DNA of 22,806 nucleotides. It comes from a virus. Positions 1 to 8,548 of the stretch are shown here, in pieces. Position 1 is the stretch's first letter. Each line of letters begins with the position of its first letter. Location: positions 1-22,806 of the IMG/VR virus record IMGVR_UViG_3300025890_000174, one strand, 5' to 3'. Made by a program: the position numbers and the translations under genes. The notes under the pieces were generated by a model. It made no database searches. It had not been told where the DNA came from and saw only the letters and a program-made list of their open reading frames with translations.

Positions 1-534
1 AACAGCGGGGAAGTGGACCGTTATGTGGTGTACAACTACACCGAACAGGTTTGGTATTACGGCTCGTTCGCTCGCACAGCGTGGGTGGACCGTGGGATCT
101 TTGACTTCCCGTTTGCTGCCAACACAGACGGCTACATCTACGAGCATGAGATTGGTTTTGATGATGGGACCACGGACCCCGAAACTCCTATTGTGGCATA
201 TATACAGTCCAGCCCCATGGATATTGGGGACGGCGAGCAGTTCATGCTGCTCCGCAAGATGATACCCGACGTAGACTTCAAGTCTTCAACAGCAATTATA
301 CCTGACGTAAACATAACGTTGGATGTAAAGAACGCCCCTGACGGAACGTACTCGGTTAGCCAGACAGATGCGTTTGTCAAAACCCAGTCCGTTCCTGTAG
401 ACTCTCGAACAGAGCAGCTTTACTTCCGCCTTCGTGGGCGGCAGATGCGGTTTAAGATCCAGTCAAACGACACGGGTGTTACATGGCGGTTAGGATCTCC
501 CCGGTTGGATCTTAGACCAGATGGGAGGCGGTAA
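1..534 (+). CDS. Head-tail / packaged-DNA stabilisation protein, P22 gp10-like (5' truncated)
   Basis: The reading frame is open from base 1, so the gene starts upstream of the window and only about the last 177 residues are present. A GTG at 13 is in frame but is probably an internal valine. Visible landmarks are a VYNYTEQVWYYGS segment, a DDGTTDPETPI segment and a C-terminal RGRQMRFKI...RLDLRPDGRR segment. I recognise these from phage proteins annotated as stabilisation proteins of the P22 gp10 type, which plug the portal and connect it to the tail after packaging. The mostly beta-strand, Tyr/Asp-rich composition fits a structural protein. The stop overlaps the next start (TAATG), placing it first in the visible late operon. 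Assignment to the family is by remembered resemblance; a generic tail-hub protein is the alternative. Confidence 0.62.
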   Translation, partial: NSGEVDRYVVYNYTEQVWYYGSFARTAWVDRGIFDFPFAANTDGYIYEHEIGFDDGTTDPETPIVAYIQSSPMDIGDGEQFMLLRKMIPDVDFKSSTAIIPDVNITLDVKNAPDGTYSVSQTDAFVKTQSVPVDSRTEQLYFRLRGRQMRFKIQSNDTGVTWRLGSPRLDLRPDGRR

Positions 535-827
535 TGTCTCGTCGTCTCTCCCGTCCTTACTTTCCTATTCCCCCCGCAGATTACGAGCAAAGGTATTTCG
601 CAGAGGTGCTTCGTTCGTTTTCTGTATTTTTGGAACAGGTACAAAACCCCGGGGACATTCGAGCGACAGAGATAACAATTACGAATTTGCAAAGTGATGA
701 CAGTGGTCTCCCGCCGGGGGCATTGTTTCAGCACGACGGAATTGTTAGAGTACCACAATCTAACCAGCCATACGTTCGCGGTTCTTCAGGAACAGGTACA
801 GTAGGCGCAGTAACGGTGACAACATGA
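534..827 (+). CDS. Small conserved phage structural protein, function unknown
   Basis: This 97-residue protein begins on the TAATG overlap with the upstream gene. It opens with a Pro/aromatic stretch (RPYFPIPPADYEQRYFAEVLRSF) split by a helical segment, and continues with a FLEQVQNPGDIRATEITITNLQ region and a Gly/Thr/Val-rich tail. Similar small proteins sit directly downstream of head-completion genes in uncultivated aquatic phages, so a virion or head-tail joining role is likely but inferred from position. There is no signal peptide, membrane segment or catalytic motif. The stop overlaps the next start as ATGA, which indicates translational coupling. Confidence 0.6.
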   Translation: MSRRLSRPYFPIPPADYEQRYFAEVLRSFSVFLEQVQNPGDIRATEITITNLQSDDSGLPPGALFQHDGIVRVPQSNQPYVRGSSGTGTVGAVTVTT

Positions 828-1045
828 CTGTAATTACAATGCCAGACGGCTCCCGCTGGAAACCTTCGACAAGTTCTGATACACTGCACTGTGTAAACTG
901 CGAGAACATCGTTGACACGCCAGCAGAAATCGCAAGTTACCCAGACGGGAATTGCCCTGACTGCGGAGAAAACTGGACTGGATCGGAAAGACGTAATACA
1001 AGTATTACTGTGACGGCCCCTGAACCTATATCGGGAGAAGCATAA
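824..1045 (+). CDS. Small zinc-ribbon protein
   Basis: This 73-residue protein carries two CxxC pairs, C23/C26 and C44/C47, with 17 residues between them. That is the layout of a zinc ribbon, so zinc binding is a good inference. It starts on an ATGA overlap with the upstream gene and its stop overlaps the next start (TAATG). Its position inside the late structural operon suggests a small virion-associated or assembly role, but no specific function can be read. The tail after the second Cys pair (SITVTAPEPISGEA) looks unstructured. Confidence 0.6.
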   Translation: MTVITMPDGSRWKPSTSSDTLHCVNCENIVDTPAEIASYPDGNCPDCGENWTGSERRNTSITVTAPEPISGEA

Positions 1046-1884
1046 TGAGTTTATTATCGACCCTTGGTGGACTGGTTGGTCTGGCAGTAGGTGGTCCCGG
1101 CGGGGCCGCTATTGGTGCGGGTATTGGTAGCCTTGCTGGAGGCGGGGATGCAGAGGACGCACTTAAAGCAGGCTTAATGGGGTTTGGTATTGGATCTATT
1201 CCGGGGATTCAGAACTTTGCGGCGAGCGCAGGTTCCGCTTTAGGTTTAGGTGGCGTAGGATCGAACGCGGCGTTGGCAGCAAATGCGCAAGCGCAAGGCG
1301 GCATCGGCACTCAATTAGGGCAGATGCTTACGGGCGGTGGAGCAGGGGCGAATATGGCACAGACTGCTCAGATGGCAAAGGCCGCGCCCGGAGCCGAAGC
1401 AGTAGCCCAAGGTATAGGCACGGGTGGGATCACAGGTTTGATGAACAACCCGTATGTTATGGCTGCACTACTCACAGGCAGCGAACAAGCCAACCCAAAG
1501 GTTGTTATGACTGACAAACAACGTGCTCAGATGGAAACAGGTGAGCGAAGTCCCGGCTATGGCGGGGCACGGATCGGTGCTCTGTATGTAGACAGTGCAA
1601 CAGGTCAGTATTATAATTCCAAAATGGAAAGAGACGCCGCAATTCGTGCAAGGCAAGAAGGTGAATTTGCCATGGGCGGCATGATCGAGGGCCCCGGCAC
1701 AGGAACCAGCGACTCAATCCCTGCTAAGATCTATCAAGATGGACAACCTGTACAAGAAGCGGCGTTGTCGGACGGTGAGTTTGTAATGACCAACGCTGCG
1801 GTTGCGGGAGCAGGCGGCGGGGATCGAGCCAAAGGGGCCGCTAAGATGTATCAAATGATGAAGCAGTTTGAGGAGAGAGCATAA
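1045..1884 (+). CDS. Glycine-rich virion protein with GTGTSDSIPA motif
   Basis: The protein has 279 residues. Residues 1-35 are a Gly/Ala-rich hydrophobic stretch with glycine-zipper-like spacing (GGLVGLAVGGPGGAAIGAGI). Residues 35-145 remain Ala/Gly/Gln-rich. The C-terminal region around 216-250 contains EGPGTGTSDSIPA and DGEFVMTNAAV, a segment I recognise from many phage minor structural proteins. It probably belongs to the virion, perhaps among internal or ejected proteins that insert in membranes, given the N-terminus. TAATG overlaps on both sides couple it to its neighbours. Role in the particle is inferred from composition and operon position. Confidence 0.6.
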   Translation: MSLLSTLGGLVGLAVGGPGGAAIGAGIGSLAGGGDAEDALKAGLMGFGIGSIPGIQNFAASAGSALGLGGVGSNAALAANAQAQGGIGTQLGQMLTGGGAGANMAQTAQMAKAAPGAEAVAQGIGTGGITGLMNNPYVMAALLTGSEQANPKVVMTDKQRAQMETGERSPGYGGARIGALYVDSATGQYYNSKMERDAAIRARQEGEFAMGGMIEGPGTGTSDSIPAKIYQDGQPVQEAALSDGEFVMTNAAVAGAGGGDRAKGAAKMYQMMKQFEERA

Positions 1885-3035
1885 TGGCTGAAGAAACCTA
1901 CCTCCAACAGACGCAGCAGCTTCTTCCCGAGTACCAAGAGTCGTTTCTCAAAAGCCTTTTGTTCTCGGCCTTTGATCCTTATGGCGGCTACGTTACCGAC
2001 GCGCAGGGCAACGTCCTACGCGAAGGTCGGCAAGGGGACGCTCTTGCAGAGGGAGAATCGTTCGTATCCCAGCCCACAGGGTTGGCGACCGAATCTCCTC
2101 TGTCCACGGTCCCCGAACAAACGCTGGCTAAGTTTGGTTATAAGGATCCACAAACTGGAGAAGTTAGTTACTCTGGGTTTACACCATCACAGACCGCAGC
2201 ATTGCAGTTGGGTGTGGGTCAGATTGGTGCGTACCAGCCTATGTTTGACTCGGCGTCCCAGACGTTTGCACAAGGGCTTGGCACTTATGGTGAAGCTGTG
2301 GACATGGCACGTCTTGGTGGTACAGCGCTTGCTGGCACTGCTGCCGAGTACGACCCTCAGTCATATCAGACATACTACGATCCCTTTGTGGAAGAGGTGA
2401 TCGACGAAACACAACGAGACATCGGAGACCAACAGCAACGTGAGTTGGCTCGGGTACGGGCTGGCGCGGTTGGCGCAGGGGCATTTGGTGGATCCCGTGG
2501 TGCGGTTGCAGAACAGGAACTGGCTCGGAACACTGCACGAGAGCAAGCTCGGGTTGGTGCACAGCTACGGTCCCAAGCCTACGGTCAGGCGCAGCAACAA
2601 GCGCAAGGCGCATTTGAGTCTGCACAGAAGCGTGGACAAAACGCTGCGCAGTTGTACGGCAACTTGGGTCAGGGGCTTGGATCTTTGGGTCAGGGTATGT
2701 TTGGTGCAGGCACCACACAGATGGCTGCGGGAGAAGCGACGCAGGCTGCGGGATCACGAGACGTAAACGCACTGTTTAACTTAGGCACATTGGAGCAGCA
2801 GCAATCACAAGCCGAGCTTGATGTGCAACGTTCCGCTGCCATGGAGAATGCGTATGAACCGTATCAACGTTTGGGCTTCTTGTCAGACATCTTCCGTGGT
2901 GTGCCATCGTTGTCAGGTTCTATGACCGCGGGTCTTGCTCCTACTAAAAACCCGACGCAAACATTCTTGGGGTACGGCATGGGGCTGTCAGGGTTACAGC
3001 AAGGTGGATATGGCGGAGTCTTTGGAGGTCAGTAA
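1884..3035 (+). CDS. Gln/Ala-rich virion protein, probable internal/ejection protein
   Basis: The protein has 383 residues. The central part (about 161-250) reads YYDPFVEEVIDETQRDI followed by a Gln/Arg/Ala-rich helical region with AGAFGGSRGAVAEQELARN, then repeated Gln/Ala heptad-like sequence. This pattern, a DP[YF]-V-V lead-in, a GAFGGSR turn and long Gln-rich helices, recurs in virion proteins of many phages and suggests a rod-like helical internal or tail protein. The C-terminus (about 340-383) is Gly-rich. It lies between two other low-complexity virion proteins and starts on a TAATG overlap. The specific structural role is unknown. Confidence 0.58.
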   Translation: MAEETYLQQTQQLLPEYQESFLKSLLFSAFDPYGGYVTDAQGNVLREGRQGDALAEGESFVSQPTGLATESPLSTVPEQTLAKFGYKDPQTGEVSYSGFTPSQTAALQLGVGQIGAYQPMFDSASQTFAQGLGTYGEAVDMARLGGTALAGTAAEYDPQSYQTYYDPFVEEVIDETQRDIGDQQQRELARVRAGAVGAGAFGGSRGAVAEQELARNTAREQARVGAQLRSQAYGQAQQQAQGAFESAQKRGQNAAQLYGNLGQGLGSLGQGMFGAGTTQMAAGEATQAAGSRDVNALFNLGTLEQQQSQAELDVQRSAAMENAYEPYQRLGFLSDIFRGVPSLSGSMTAGLAPTKNPTQTFLGYGMGLSGLQQGGYGGVFGGQ

Positions 3036-4483
3036 TGAACACACTTAATCGTCCTTTGTTTCAGAGATATGCACGTCGTCCCGCGCCACAGGGTCCAGTG
3101 GGGATTATGGCTTCCTCTCCTGAACTGATGCAAGCAGCAGCGCGGTATAACATTGGGGGTCTTGTAGAGCGAACCGACATTGATCCTTCAGAAATATTAA
3201 AGGGCGTTACGCCCATGCCCATGGTGCAACCAAATCCGATTGGGCAATTTGGTATGTTTCAAGCTCCAAAAAACACTACTCAACACCTTGAAGATATAGG
3301 AAATTCCGTTGGTGGAATACAAGAGGATATAAGGCGAGCAGGGGTTAACATAAATACTGCATCAGGAAATTTGGACACTGCCCGGTCTACGTTAGGAATA
3401 GAAGAACCATCGGGTGTTGATTTTGCTACGACTCAGCCTCTGCTGGGTAATGGGTTTGGTATTCCCGGGACGCCCGGGTACGGGCCCCCGGCGCTTGACC
3501 TCGATCCGATACAAACTACTACAAATTTGGCAGAGGGTGGCCCGGTACTCGGCTACAGAAGAGGGACCGTGGTGCAACCAACCGTGGACATCACCCAAGA
3601 GCCTATCGAGTTCCAAGAGACTGTGAGAACTCCGGGCAGTCGCGCTGGGGTGATAGTTGGAGAAACCACTGACAGTGCCGCAGCGGCACCAGATAACTCA
3701 GATGCGGATAAGTTAGCAAAGGCCGAAGAACTTGGGGCAAAGGCCGTTGAAGACGCACCGGAACCTGACAACAAACTTACGCCTTCTGAAGAGGCAGGAA
3801 AAATACTCGCAGGCATGGGTAAAGACGCACCCAAAGGAACCAAGGGAAAGATCGGTGCCATGAAGGATCTGATCAAAGAAACCTTTGGTGTAGATGCTTC
3901 TCGATACGACAACCTAAAAGCCTTGAACCGTGCAGCCGTGGGCTTTGCGATTGCGGAAGGCGGAGACATTGCCTCGGCACTCAAGCAGGGGGCAGCGGGG
4001 GCAGCGGCGATTGAAGAGAAGTCTTTGGCTCGTGATGACTCAATGTCCCAGATGGCTTTGCAACAAGTGTTTGCAGAGAAACTTGCAGGCATGAGGGCAT
4101 CTCGTTCGGGCGCGACGGATGGGTCTAACAAGTTCCGTAATCCTATCAATGCATTTCAAGATGCTTTGGAAAATGCTATGCGAATGGCTCAAGACGATGT
4201 GGTCGCAGCGCGTATTCGTAAGTCAGGGCAAACTATTGCGGAGTGGGCAGACGCACAAGCCCGTAACGTTGTAGCACAATCCTATACTCCTGATCAGTTA
4301 GTAGGCACTAGGTTTGCACAACCAGTCGAGGAAACAGACGCTGTTGACATTACCAAGCCAACTGCGACAGGCGGTGAAGAAACATCGGTCGATGTGCCTA
4401 CCACTCCGGGCGTCCGGTTTAGAGACAAAGAAACTGGTAAGATCATGGTCGTAGGGGAAGACGGCGTGGCTCGGGAGGAATAA
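3035..4483 (+). CDS. Virion-associated protein, low complexity, function unknown
   Basis: The protein has 482 residues and starts on TAATG. The N-terminus (RPLFQRYARRPAPQGPVGIMASSPELMQAA) is of a type often found on internal structural proteins of aquatic phages. Residues about 120-190 are Gly/Pro-rich. At about residue 199 there is a TPGSRAGVIVGE segment that recurs almost unchanged near the start of the next protein. Residues about 220-330 are charged and Ala-rich and probably helical; the acidic Thr/Val-rich tail ends in KIMVVGEDGVAREE. Placement directly before the giant internal protein suggests that they assemble together. No enzymatic motif was seen. Confidence 0.55.
   Translation: MNTLNRPLFQRYARRPAPQGPVGIMASSPELMQAAARYNIGGLVERTDIDPSEILKGVTPMPMVQPNPIGQFGMFQAPKNTTQHLEDIGNSVGGIQEDIRRAGVNINTASGNLDTARSTLGIEEPSGVDFATTQPLLGNGFGIPGTPGYGPPALDLDPIQTTTNLAEGGPVLGYRRGTVVQPTVDITQEPIEFQETVRTPGSRAGVIVGETTDSAAAAPDNSDADKLAKAEELGAKAVEDAPEPDNKLTPSEEAGKILAGMGKDAPKGTKGKIGAMKDLIKETFGVDASRYDNLKALNRAAVGFAIAEGGDIASALKQGAAGAAAIEEKSLARDDSMSQMALQQVFAEKLAGMRASRSGATDGSNKFRNPINAFQDALENAMRMAQDDVVAARIRKSGQTIAEWADAQARNVVAQSYTPDQLVGTRFAQPVEETDAVDITKPTATGGEETSVDVPTTPGVRFRDKETGKIMVVGEDGVAREE
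3629..3667 (+). repeat. TPGxRAGV segment, copy 1 (in the 482-residue virion gene)
   Basis: This stretch encodes TPGSRAGVIVGET. The next gene has TPGNRAGVVLGES at 4556-4594. The DNA is also alike: both begin ACTCCGGGCA, then TCGCGCTGG one base later, so this looks like a duplicated segment more than chance convergence. Confidence 0.6.
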
Positions 4484-7400
4484 ATGGCAGAAGGTCGATA
4501 TGAGATCCTACCTCCCAAAGAACCACGATACGAGATACTCCCCTCCACTGGAGCTACTCCGGGCAATCGCGCTGGAGTGGTGCTTGGAGAATCTGATTAC
4601 GACCCTACTGAATACGAAGGCGTAGCCCAAGAGTTTTTCGAGGGCGCATTCTCTGGTGGAACGAAGATCATACAAGGGGTTGCGGAGCTTGGCGCTCTGG
4701 CCTCGGATGCTGTTGCAGGGACAGACTACCACGAAGATTTGGTTCAGGGGTTTGAGGATTTCAGAGACAGACTTGGCCTTGATCCAATGGGAATTGCGGG
4801 GGCTATCAGTGAAGTAGGCGTACAGTTTGTTGTACCGGGGGCTTATGCTGCCAAGGGCATCCAAGCATTAAGCGCCGTAGCCAAGGCGGGGAAAGCAGGT
4901 AAGTTTATGGCGGGGCTTGGCGCTGCGGGGGTCGCGGATGCCGTCACTTCCACAAGCGACACTACCACCATTGGTGATTTTTTTGAGGGCGGACCCACAG
5001 AAACAACGGACCTAATTGGTCTGGAAGGCGAAGAGCGAGCACTAGAGGGCCTGATGAACAAGGCCAAAGTTGGACTGGAAGGGGCAGCGGGTATTGTTGC
5101 TGCGCCGTACATTGTTCGTGGTCTTAGCGCTACCGCAGGGGCCGCAGCCACCGCCGCTGGTCAGATACCTATCCTTACGCAAGCGGCTCGTGGGATTAAG
5201 GCTGGCGCAGAAAAGGTCGGGGGCAAACTCGCAGAGTTTGAAGAAGCAAAGCGCATGGGTGCGGAGCAAGGTGCGTTTAAAAATGGCGTGGCAGAAGCGT
5301 TGGCTACATTGCGGTATAGAGGCGTACTACCAGAGTCAGTTGCTGAATCTCGGTCCTTGATCCCGGGACTGACCGAAGCAGAAGTGAAAGCCGCGGATAG
5401 ATTAACCAACATATTAGACAAGCAACTTGATTTGTTAATGAAGAAGGCAAACAAAAAACTAGCGAAAGGCAGCAGGTTTGCTAAAGCAGACGCATACAAC
5501 GCCATCGACAAGTACCTGACAATGCCCGACAGAAAAGCCGCGGACGAACTGCTAAAGCAGTTTGATGAAGATATTGGCCTTACGTTGAAGACAATGCGCC
5601 GTCACTTAGATGAGTTGAGTACCAACATTCTGGAAAGTGATTTTCTCAAAAAGAATGACATGGTATCTAAAGACACAAAGAAGCTGCTGTCCGAAACCAT
5701 TCGAGGCAACCTTGGTTCGTACATGCGCAGGCGGTATCGTATTTTTGAAGACGCAGACTACAAACCCACAGACGAAGCGTTAGAGCAAGCCGCCTCTGGA
5801 TTTAAAGCTGACGCCGTTGCCGTGCAAGATGAACTGGCTAGAGTAGCTCAGAGCGCTCGGGATCCTAGAAGCGCACAAGACTTGGGACTTAGCGAAGACT
5901 TCAAACTACTTGGTCAGGTGACCGACGACCAAGCACGGATTGCCCGAGACAATTTCTTGGAACGCTATAAACGTCAGAGCAACAAGAAACCTTTTACAGG
6001 TATGGCTAAAGTAGCAGCCGATAAACTTAGGACAGATTTGTTTATCACACGGTCTAACCTAAAAGATTATCAAAAAGCTCTGCTCGGAGAAGTAAAGAAC
6101 CCACTGGAAAACTACGTCGCCACTGTGTCTGACATGGCGGAGTTCAACGCCGTGGATAACTACTTCGGAACCATACGCGCTGCGGCGGAGGCTGCGCCAG
6201 ATGGCATAGGTAAACTGTTCCGCAACACCGAAGGCATGTCCCCAGATCAAATCAAGATGATCGAAGAAGAAGGGTTCGTGGTCCTCGGTTCTGGAAGAGG
6301 CAGCAGTAAGGCTGACAAAACCAAGCCCGAAGACATCTTGGAGTCTGGGTGGGGTTCGCTGCATGGGTTCGCTGTTCCCGAACGGGTGTATCAGGATCTG
6401 ACGCGCAACGTTATTGGGGATACAGGTTGGCTAGGTAACAACCTTCGCTCGATATACTCTGGTTTTCTCCGTGTTAAAGGCGGCTCACAGTACGGTAAGA
6501 CCATCTTGTCCCCTATTACACAGATCCGAAATGTGACAACAGCAGTCGCTTTTGCTGCCGCGCAAGGCAACATAGGCAAGGGCGCAAACCTGTATGAGTC
6601 CTTGGCTCTGGTAATGAATAACCTACGCAAGATGCCACCTGAAGAAGCAGCCAAAGAGTACCAGAACCTGCTGAAGCTCGGTGTTGTAAACAGTCAAGCG
6701 GAGTTGCGCGAACTACAGGAACTGGTAGCCAAAGGGTTTGGTTACACTGACGAGAAAACCGTAGAAGGTCTTGCTGCCACCCGCAAGTTTGGGTCCAACC
6801 TTACCGACAACCCTATCCTCGGATTTTTACGGAACCGAGGTAAGAACGCAGAGAACTTCTACCAAGCTGGCGACGATATATGGAAGGTGTACAACTACAC
6901 GTTCGAAGGTAATAAGTTACGCAACGCCTTGGCTAAGATGACACCCGACCAGCAGTCGCAATACATCTTGCGTAAGTCTGGCAAGCCAATGTCCACCGAT
7001 GCGTTTATCCGAGAGGAAGCCGCCCGTGTGGTTCGCAACACAGTGCCGAACTATAACCTTGCACCCGAGGCTATCCGTGCATTGCGCCGTGCTCCAGTGG
7101 GTAACTTCATTGCTTTCCCTTACGAGATCATACGGACAGGGGTCAACACGATTGCCCGTGGCATCGATGAGTTGGCAGACCCCAACGTAGAGATCCAGAA
7201 GATTGGGCTGCGTCGTTTAACAGGGGCAATAACCACGTTTGGCGCACTGCCAGAAGGGGTATCTTCTCTAGGGTACAGTGTTTCCGGCGTCTCCAAAGAA
7301 GAGATGGACGCGTACCAAGATTCTCTTGCTACACCGTGGGAGAAGAACGCACGTCTGGTTCCGATTGGTCGCCACGAGGACGGCACACCAAAGTACATCA

Positions 7401-8548
7401 ACTACAGCTACTCGAACCCATACGACATGCTTGAGCGCACCACGATTGCAGCCATAAATACCTACGAACGAGGTATGCGGGACGGTAAGTCAACAGCGCA
7501 GATTGTGTTTGAGGCCGCGGGTTCTTCTTTAGAGGAGCTTTTTGATCCATTTTTAACAGAATCAATAGCACTGGCAGCGATGAGAGATGTTCTCCCAGAG
7601 GCCGATAGTGATGTACCTTTGTTGAAATATGCGTCTCAGCTTATTGGCACTCGGGGCGGTAAAACAATTACGGGTGCAAAGATCTACAACCCAGAAGACA
7701 ACGCAGGGGACAAAGCCGCCAAGTCGTTTGCTCACCTTGCTGATACGCTTTTGCCTGCGTTCATCCCCATAGATGAAAGTGGCGGGAAGATCGAGCCAAG
7801 TCGTTTTGCCCGTGGGGTTATCAACGGTTTGGATTTAAACGAAACACTGGGCATCAGCGAGAAAGATCGTATGCACCGGGTGCGAGATCTGTCTCAGGAA
7901 CTTGCTCGTGCTTTCTCTGGCATCACAGAGTCTGATTCCCAAGCATCTACTTCCTTGAGGTATAAAGGCTATGAGTTTTCCCAAAGGCGCGAAAATTCTG
8001 CTAATATATTTAACTCTATAGCTCGTCGTCCAAACGTAACACGAGACATGCTTATTGATGCGTATGACGATGCCAATGAAGCTAAGTTCAGAGCACATCG
8101 AGATTTCTATCAAGTCATGGAAGATGTAAAAAAGTTTGGCATGGAGGACGAGGATATCCTCCGCGTATTAAAAGAAGCTGGGGTTGGCGGCGCTAAAGCG
8201 TTGATTGCAGGAATTTACGTCCCGTATAAAATAGGCAAAAGTGTTTTAGGTGAGATGGCTCGTAATGATACAATTGATCTAATTCCATATGACTACATTG
8301 ATGATGTAACGTTACGGGACATCGACCGTTCGTTTGATCAACCCTTACCCACGGAACAAGAACCACGTTATGAGATTTTGCCCCCCGCAAAAGAACCACG
8401 TTATGAGATTTTGCCTCCGCTACAACAAGAAGGATCACTCCAAGTTCCGACAGGCCCTGTTCGCACGGCTGCGGTAAGTCCAGCGTTGCTGGGCGACAAC
8501 CCAATCGATGTCGCCCGGAACATGGAGATTGCTACAGCGTCTCGATAG
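4484..8548 (+). CDS. Giant internal virion protein (1354 residues)
   Basis: This is the largest gene in the window and ends the rightward late block. Its ATG directly follows the upstream TAA, with GGGAGG just upstream as ribosome binding site. The N-terminus has two RYEILP[PS] motifs (residues 5-21) and then the TPGNRAGVVLGES segment. Residues about 100-230 are Ala/Gly-rich and hydrophobic, possibly membrane-active. The middle is charged and helical. A conserved-looking region includes SPITQIRNVTTAVAFAAAQG and DIWKVYNYTFEGNKLRNALA. The C-terminus has two more PRYEILPP copies, then SPALLGDNPIDVARNMEIA. Size and position match ejection proteins of short-tailed phages (compare T7 gp16), which enter the cell with the DNA. 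I see no clear lysozyme or transglycosylase motif. Family assignment is by size, composition and context. Confidence 0.66.
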   Translation: MAEGRYEILPPKEPRYEILPSTGATPGNRAGVVLGESDYDPTEYEGVAQEFFEGAFSGGTKIIQGVAELGALASDAVAGTDYHEDLVQGFEDFRDRLGLDPMGIAGAISEVGVQFVVPGAYAAKGIQALSAVAKAGKAGKFMAGLGAAGVADAVTSTSDTTTIGDFFEGGPTETTDLIGLEGEERALEGLMNKAKVGLEGAAGIVAAPYIVRGLSATAGAAATAAGQIPILTQAARGIKAGAEKVGGKLAEFEEAKRMGAEQGAFKNGVAEALATLRYRGVLPESVAESRSLIPGLTEAEVKAADRLTNILDKQLDLLMKKANKKLAKGSRFAKADAYNAIDKYLTMPDRKAADELLKQFDEDIGLTLKTMRRHLDELSTNILESDFLKKNDMVSKDTKKLLSETIRGNLGSYMRRRYRIFEDADYKPTDEALEQAASGFKADAVAVQDELARVAQSARDPRSAQDLGLSEDFKLLGQVTDDQARIARDNFLERYKRQSNKKPFTGMAKVAADKLRTDLFITRSNLKDYQKALLGEVKNPLENYVATVSDMAEFNAVDNYFGTIRAAAEAAPDGIGKLFRNTEGMSPDQIKMIEEEGFVVLGSGRGSSKADKTKPEDILESGWGSLHGFAVPERVYQDLTRNVIGDTGWLGNNLRSIYSGFLRVKGGSQYGKTILSPITQIRNVTTAVAFAAAQGNIGKGANLYESLALVMNNLRKMPPEEAAKEYQNLLKLGVVNSQAELRELQELVAKGFGYTDEKTVEGLAATRKFGSNLTDNPILGFLRNRGKNAENFYQAGDDIWKVYNYTFEGNKLRNALAKMTPDQQSQYILRKSGKPMSTDAFIREEAARVVRNTVPNYNLAPEAIRALRRAPVGNFIAFPYEIIRTGVNTIARGIDELADPNVEIQKIGLRRLTGAITTFGALPEGVSSLGYSVSGVSKEEMDAYQDSLATPWEKNARLVPIGRHEDGTPKYINYSYSNPYDMLERTTIAAINTYERGMRDGKSTAQIVFEAAGSSLEELFDPFLTESIALAAMRDVLPEADSDVPLLKYASQLIGTRGGKTITGAKIYNPEDNAGDKAAKSFAHLADTLLPAFIPIDESGGKIEPSRFARGVINGLDLNETLGISEKDRMHRVRDLSQELARAFSGITESDSQASTSLRYKGYEFSQRRENSANIFNSIARRPNVTRDMLIDAYDDANEAKFRAHRDFYQVMEDVKKFGMEDEDILRVLKEAGVGGAKALIAGIYVPYKIGKSVLGEMARNDTIDLIPYDYIDDVTLRDIDRSFDQPLPTEQEPRYEILPPAKEPRYEILPPLQQEGSLQVPTGPVRTAAVSPALLGDNPIDVARNMEIATASR
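4496..4546 (+). repeat. N-terminal pair of RYEILPP-type motifs
   Basis: Two copies encode GRYEILPP and PRYEILPS, ten residues (30 bp) apart. Their codons differ from each other and from the C-terminal pair (for example ATC CTA versus ATA CTC for Ile-Leu), so the peptide is kept although the DNA has drifted. Confidence 0.85.
4556..4594 (+). repeat. TPGxRAGV segment, copy 2 (start of the giant virion gene)
   Basis: It encodes TPGNRAGVVLGES at residues 25-37 of the giant protein and matches 3629-3667 of the preceding gene at protein and DNA level. Confidence 0.6.
8358..8421 (+). repeat. C-terminal pair of PRYEILPP motifs, 33-bp direct repeat
   Basis: A perfect 25-bp repeat lies at 8358-8382 and 8391-8415 (period 33 bp, 11 residues). 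Both copies encode EPRYEILPP. The identity of the two DNA copies points to a recent duplication, unlike the N-terminal pair. Confidence 0.88.
8489..8518. other. Inverted repeat at the convergent gene junction
   Basis: GGGCGACA (8491-8498) and TGTCGCCC (8509-8516) form an 8-bp perfect stem with a 10-nt loop, extendable on the rightward transcript by a U-G and a C-G pair. It lies inside the last codons of the giant virion gene, 15 bp before the tail-to-tail overlap with the leftward block. There is no T-tract on either strand, so a factor-independent terminator is unlikely, but the position suits transcript-end structure or a pause site. Confidence 0.45.

Noticed and set aside
2239-2772. 177-residue open frame on the minus strand
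   Set aside because: Antisense to the Gln/Ala-rich virion gene; open only because of its biased codons.
3553-4149. 198-residue open frame on the minus strand
   Set aside because: Mirror of the 482-residue virion gene; Ser/Ala/Pro-rich composition of an antisense frame and no start signal.
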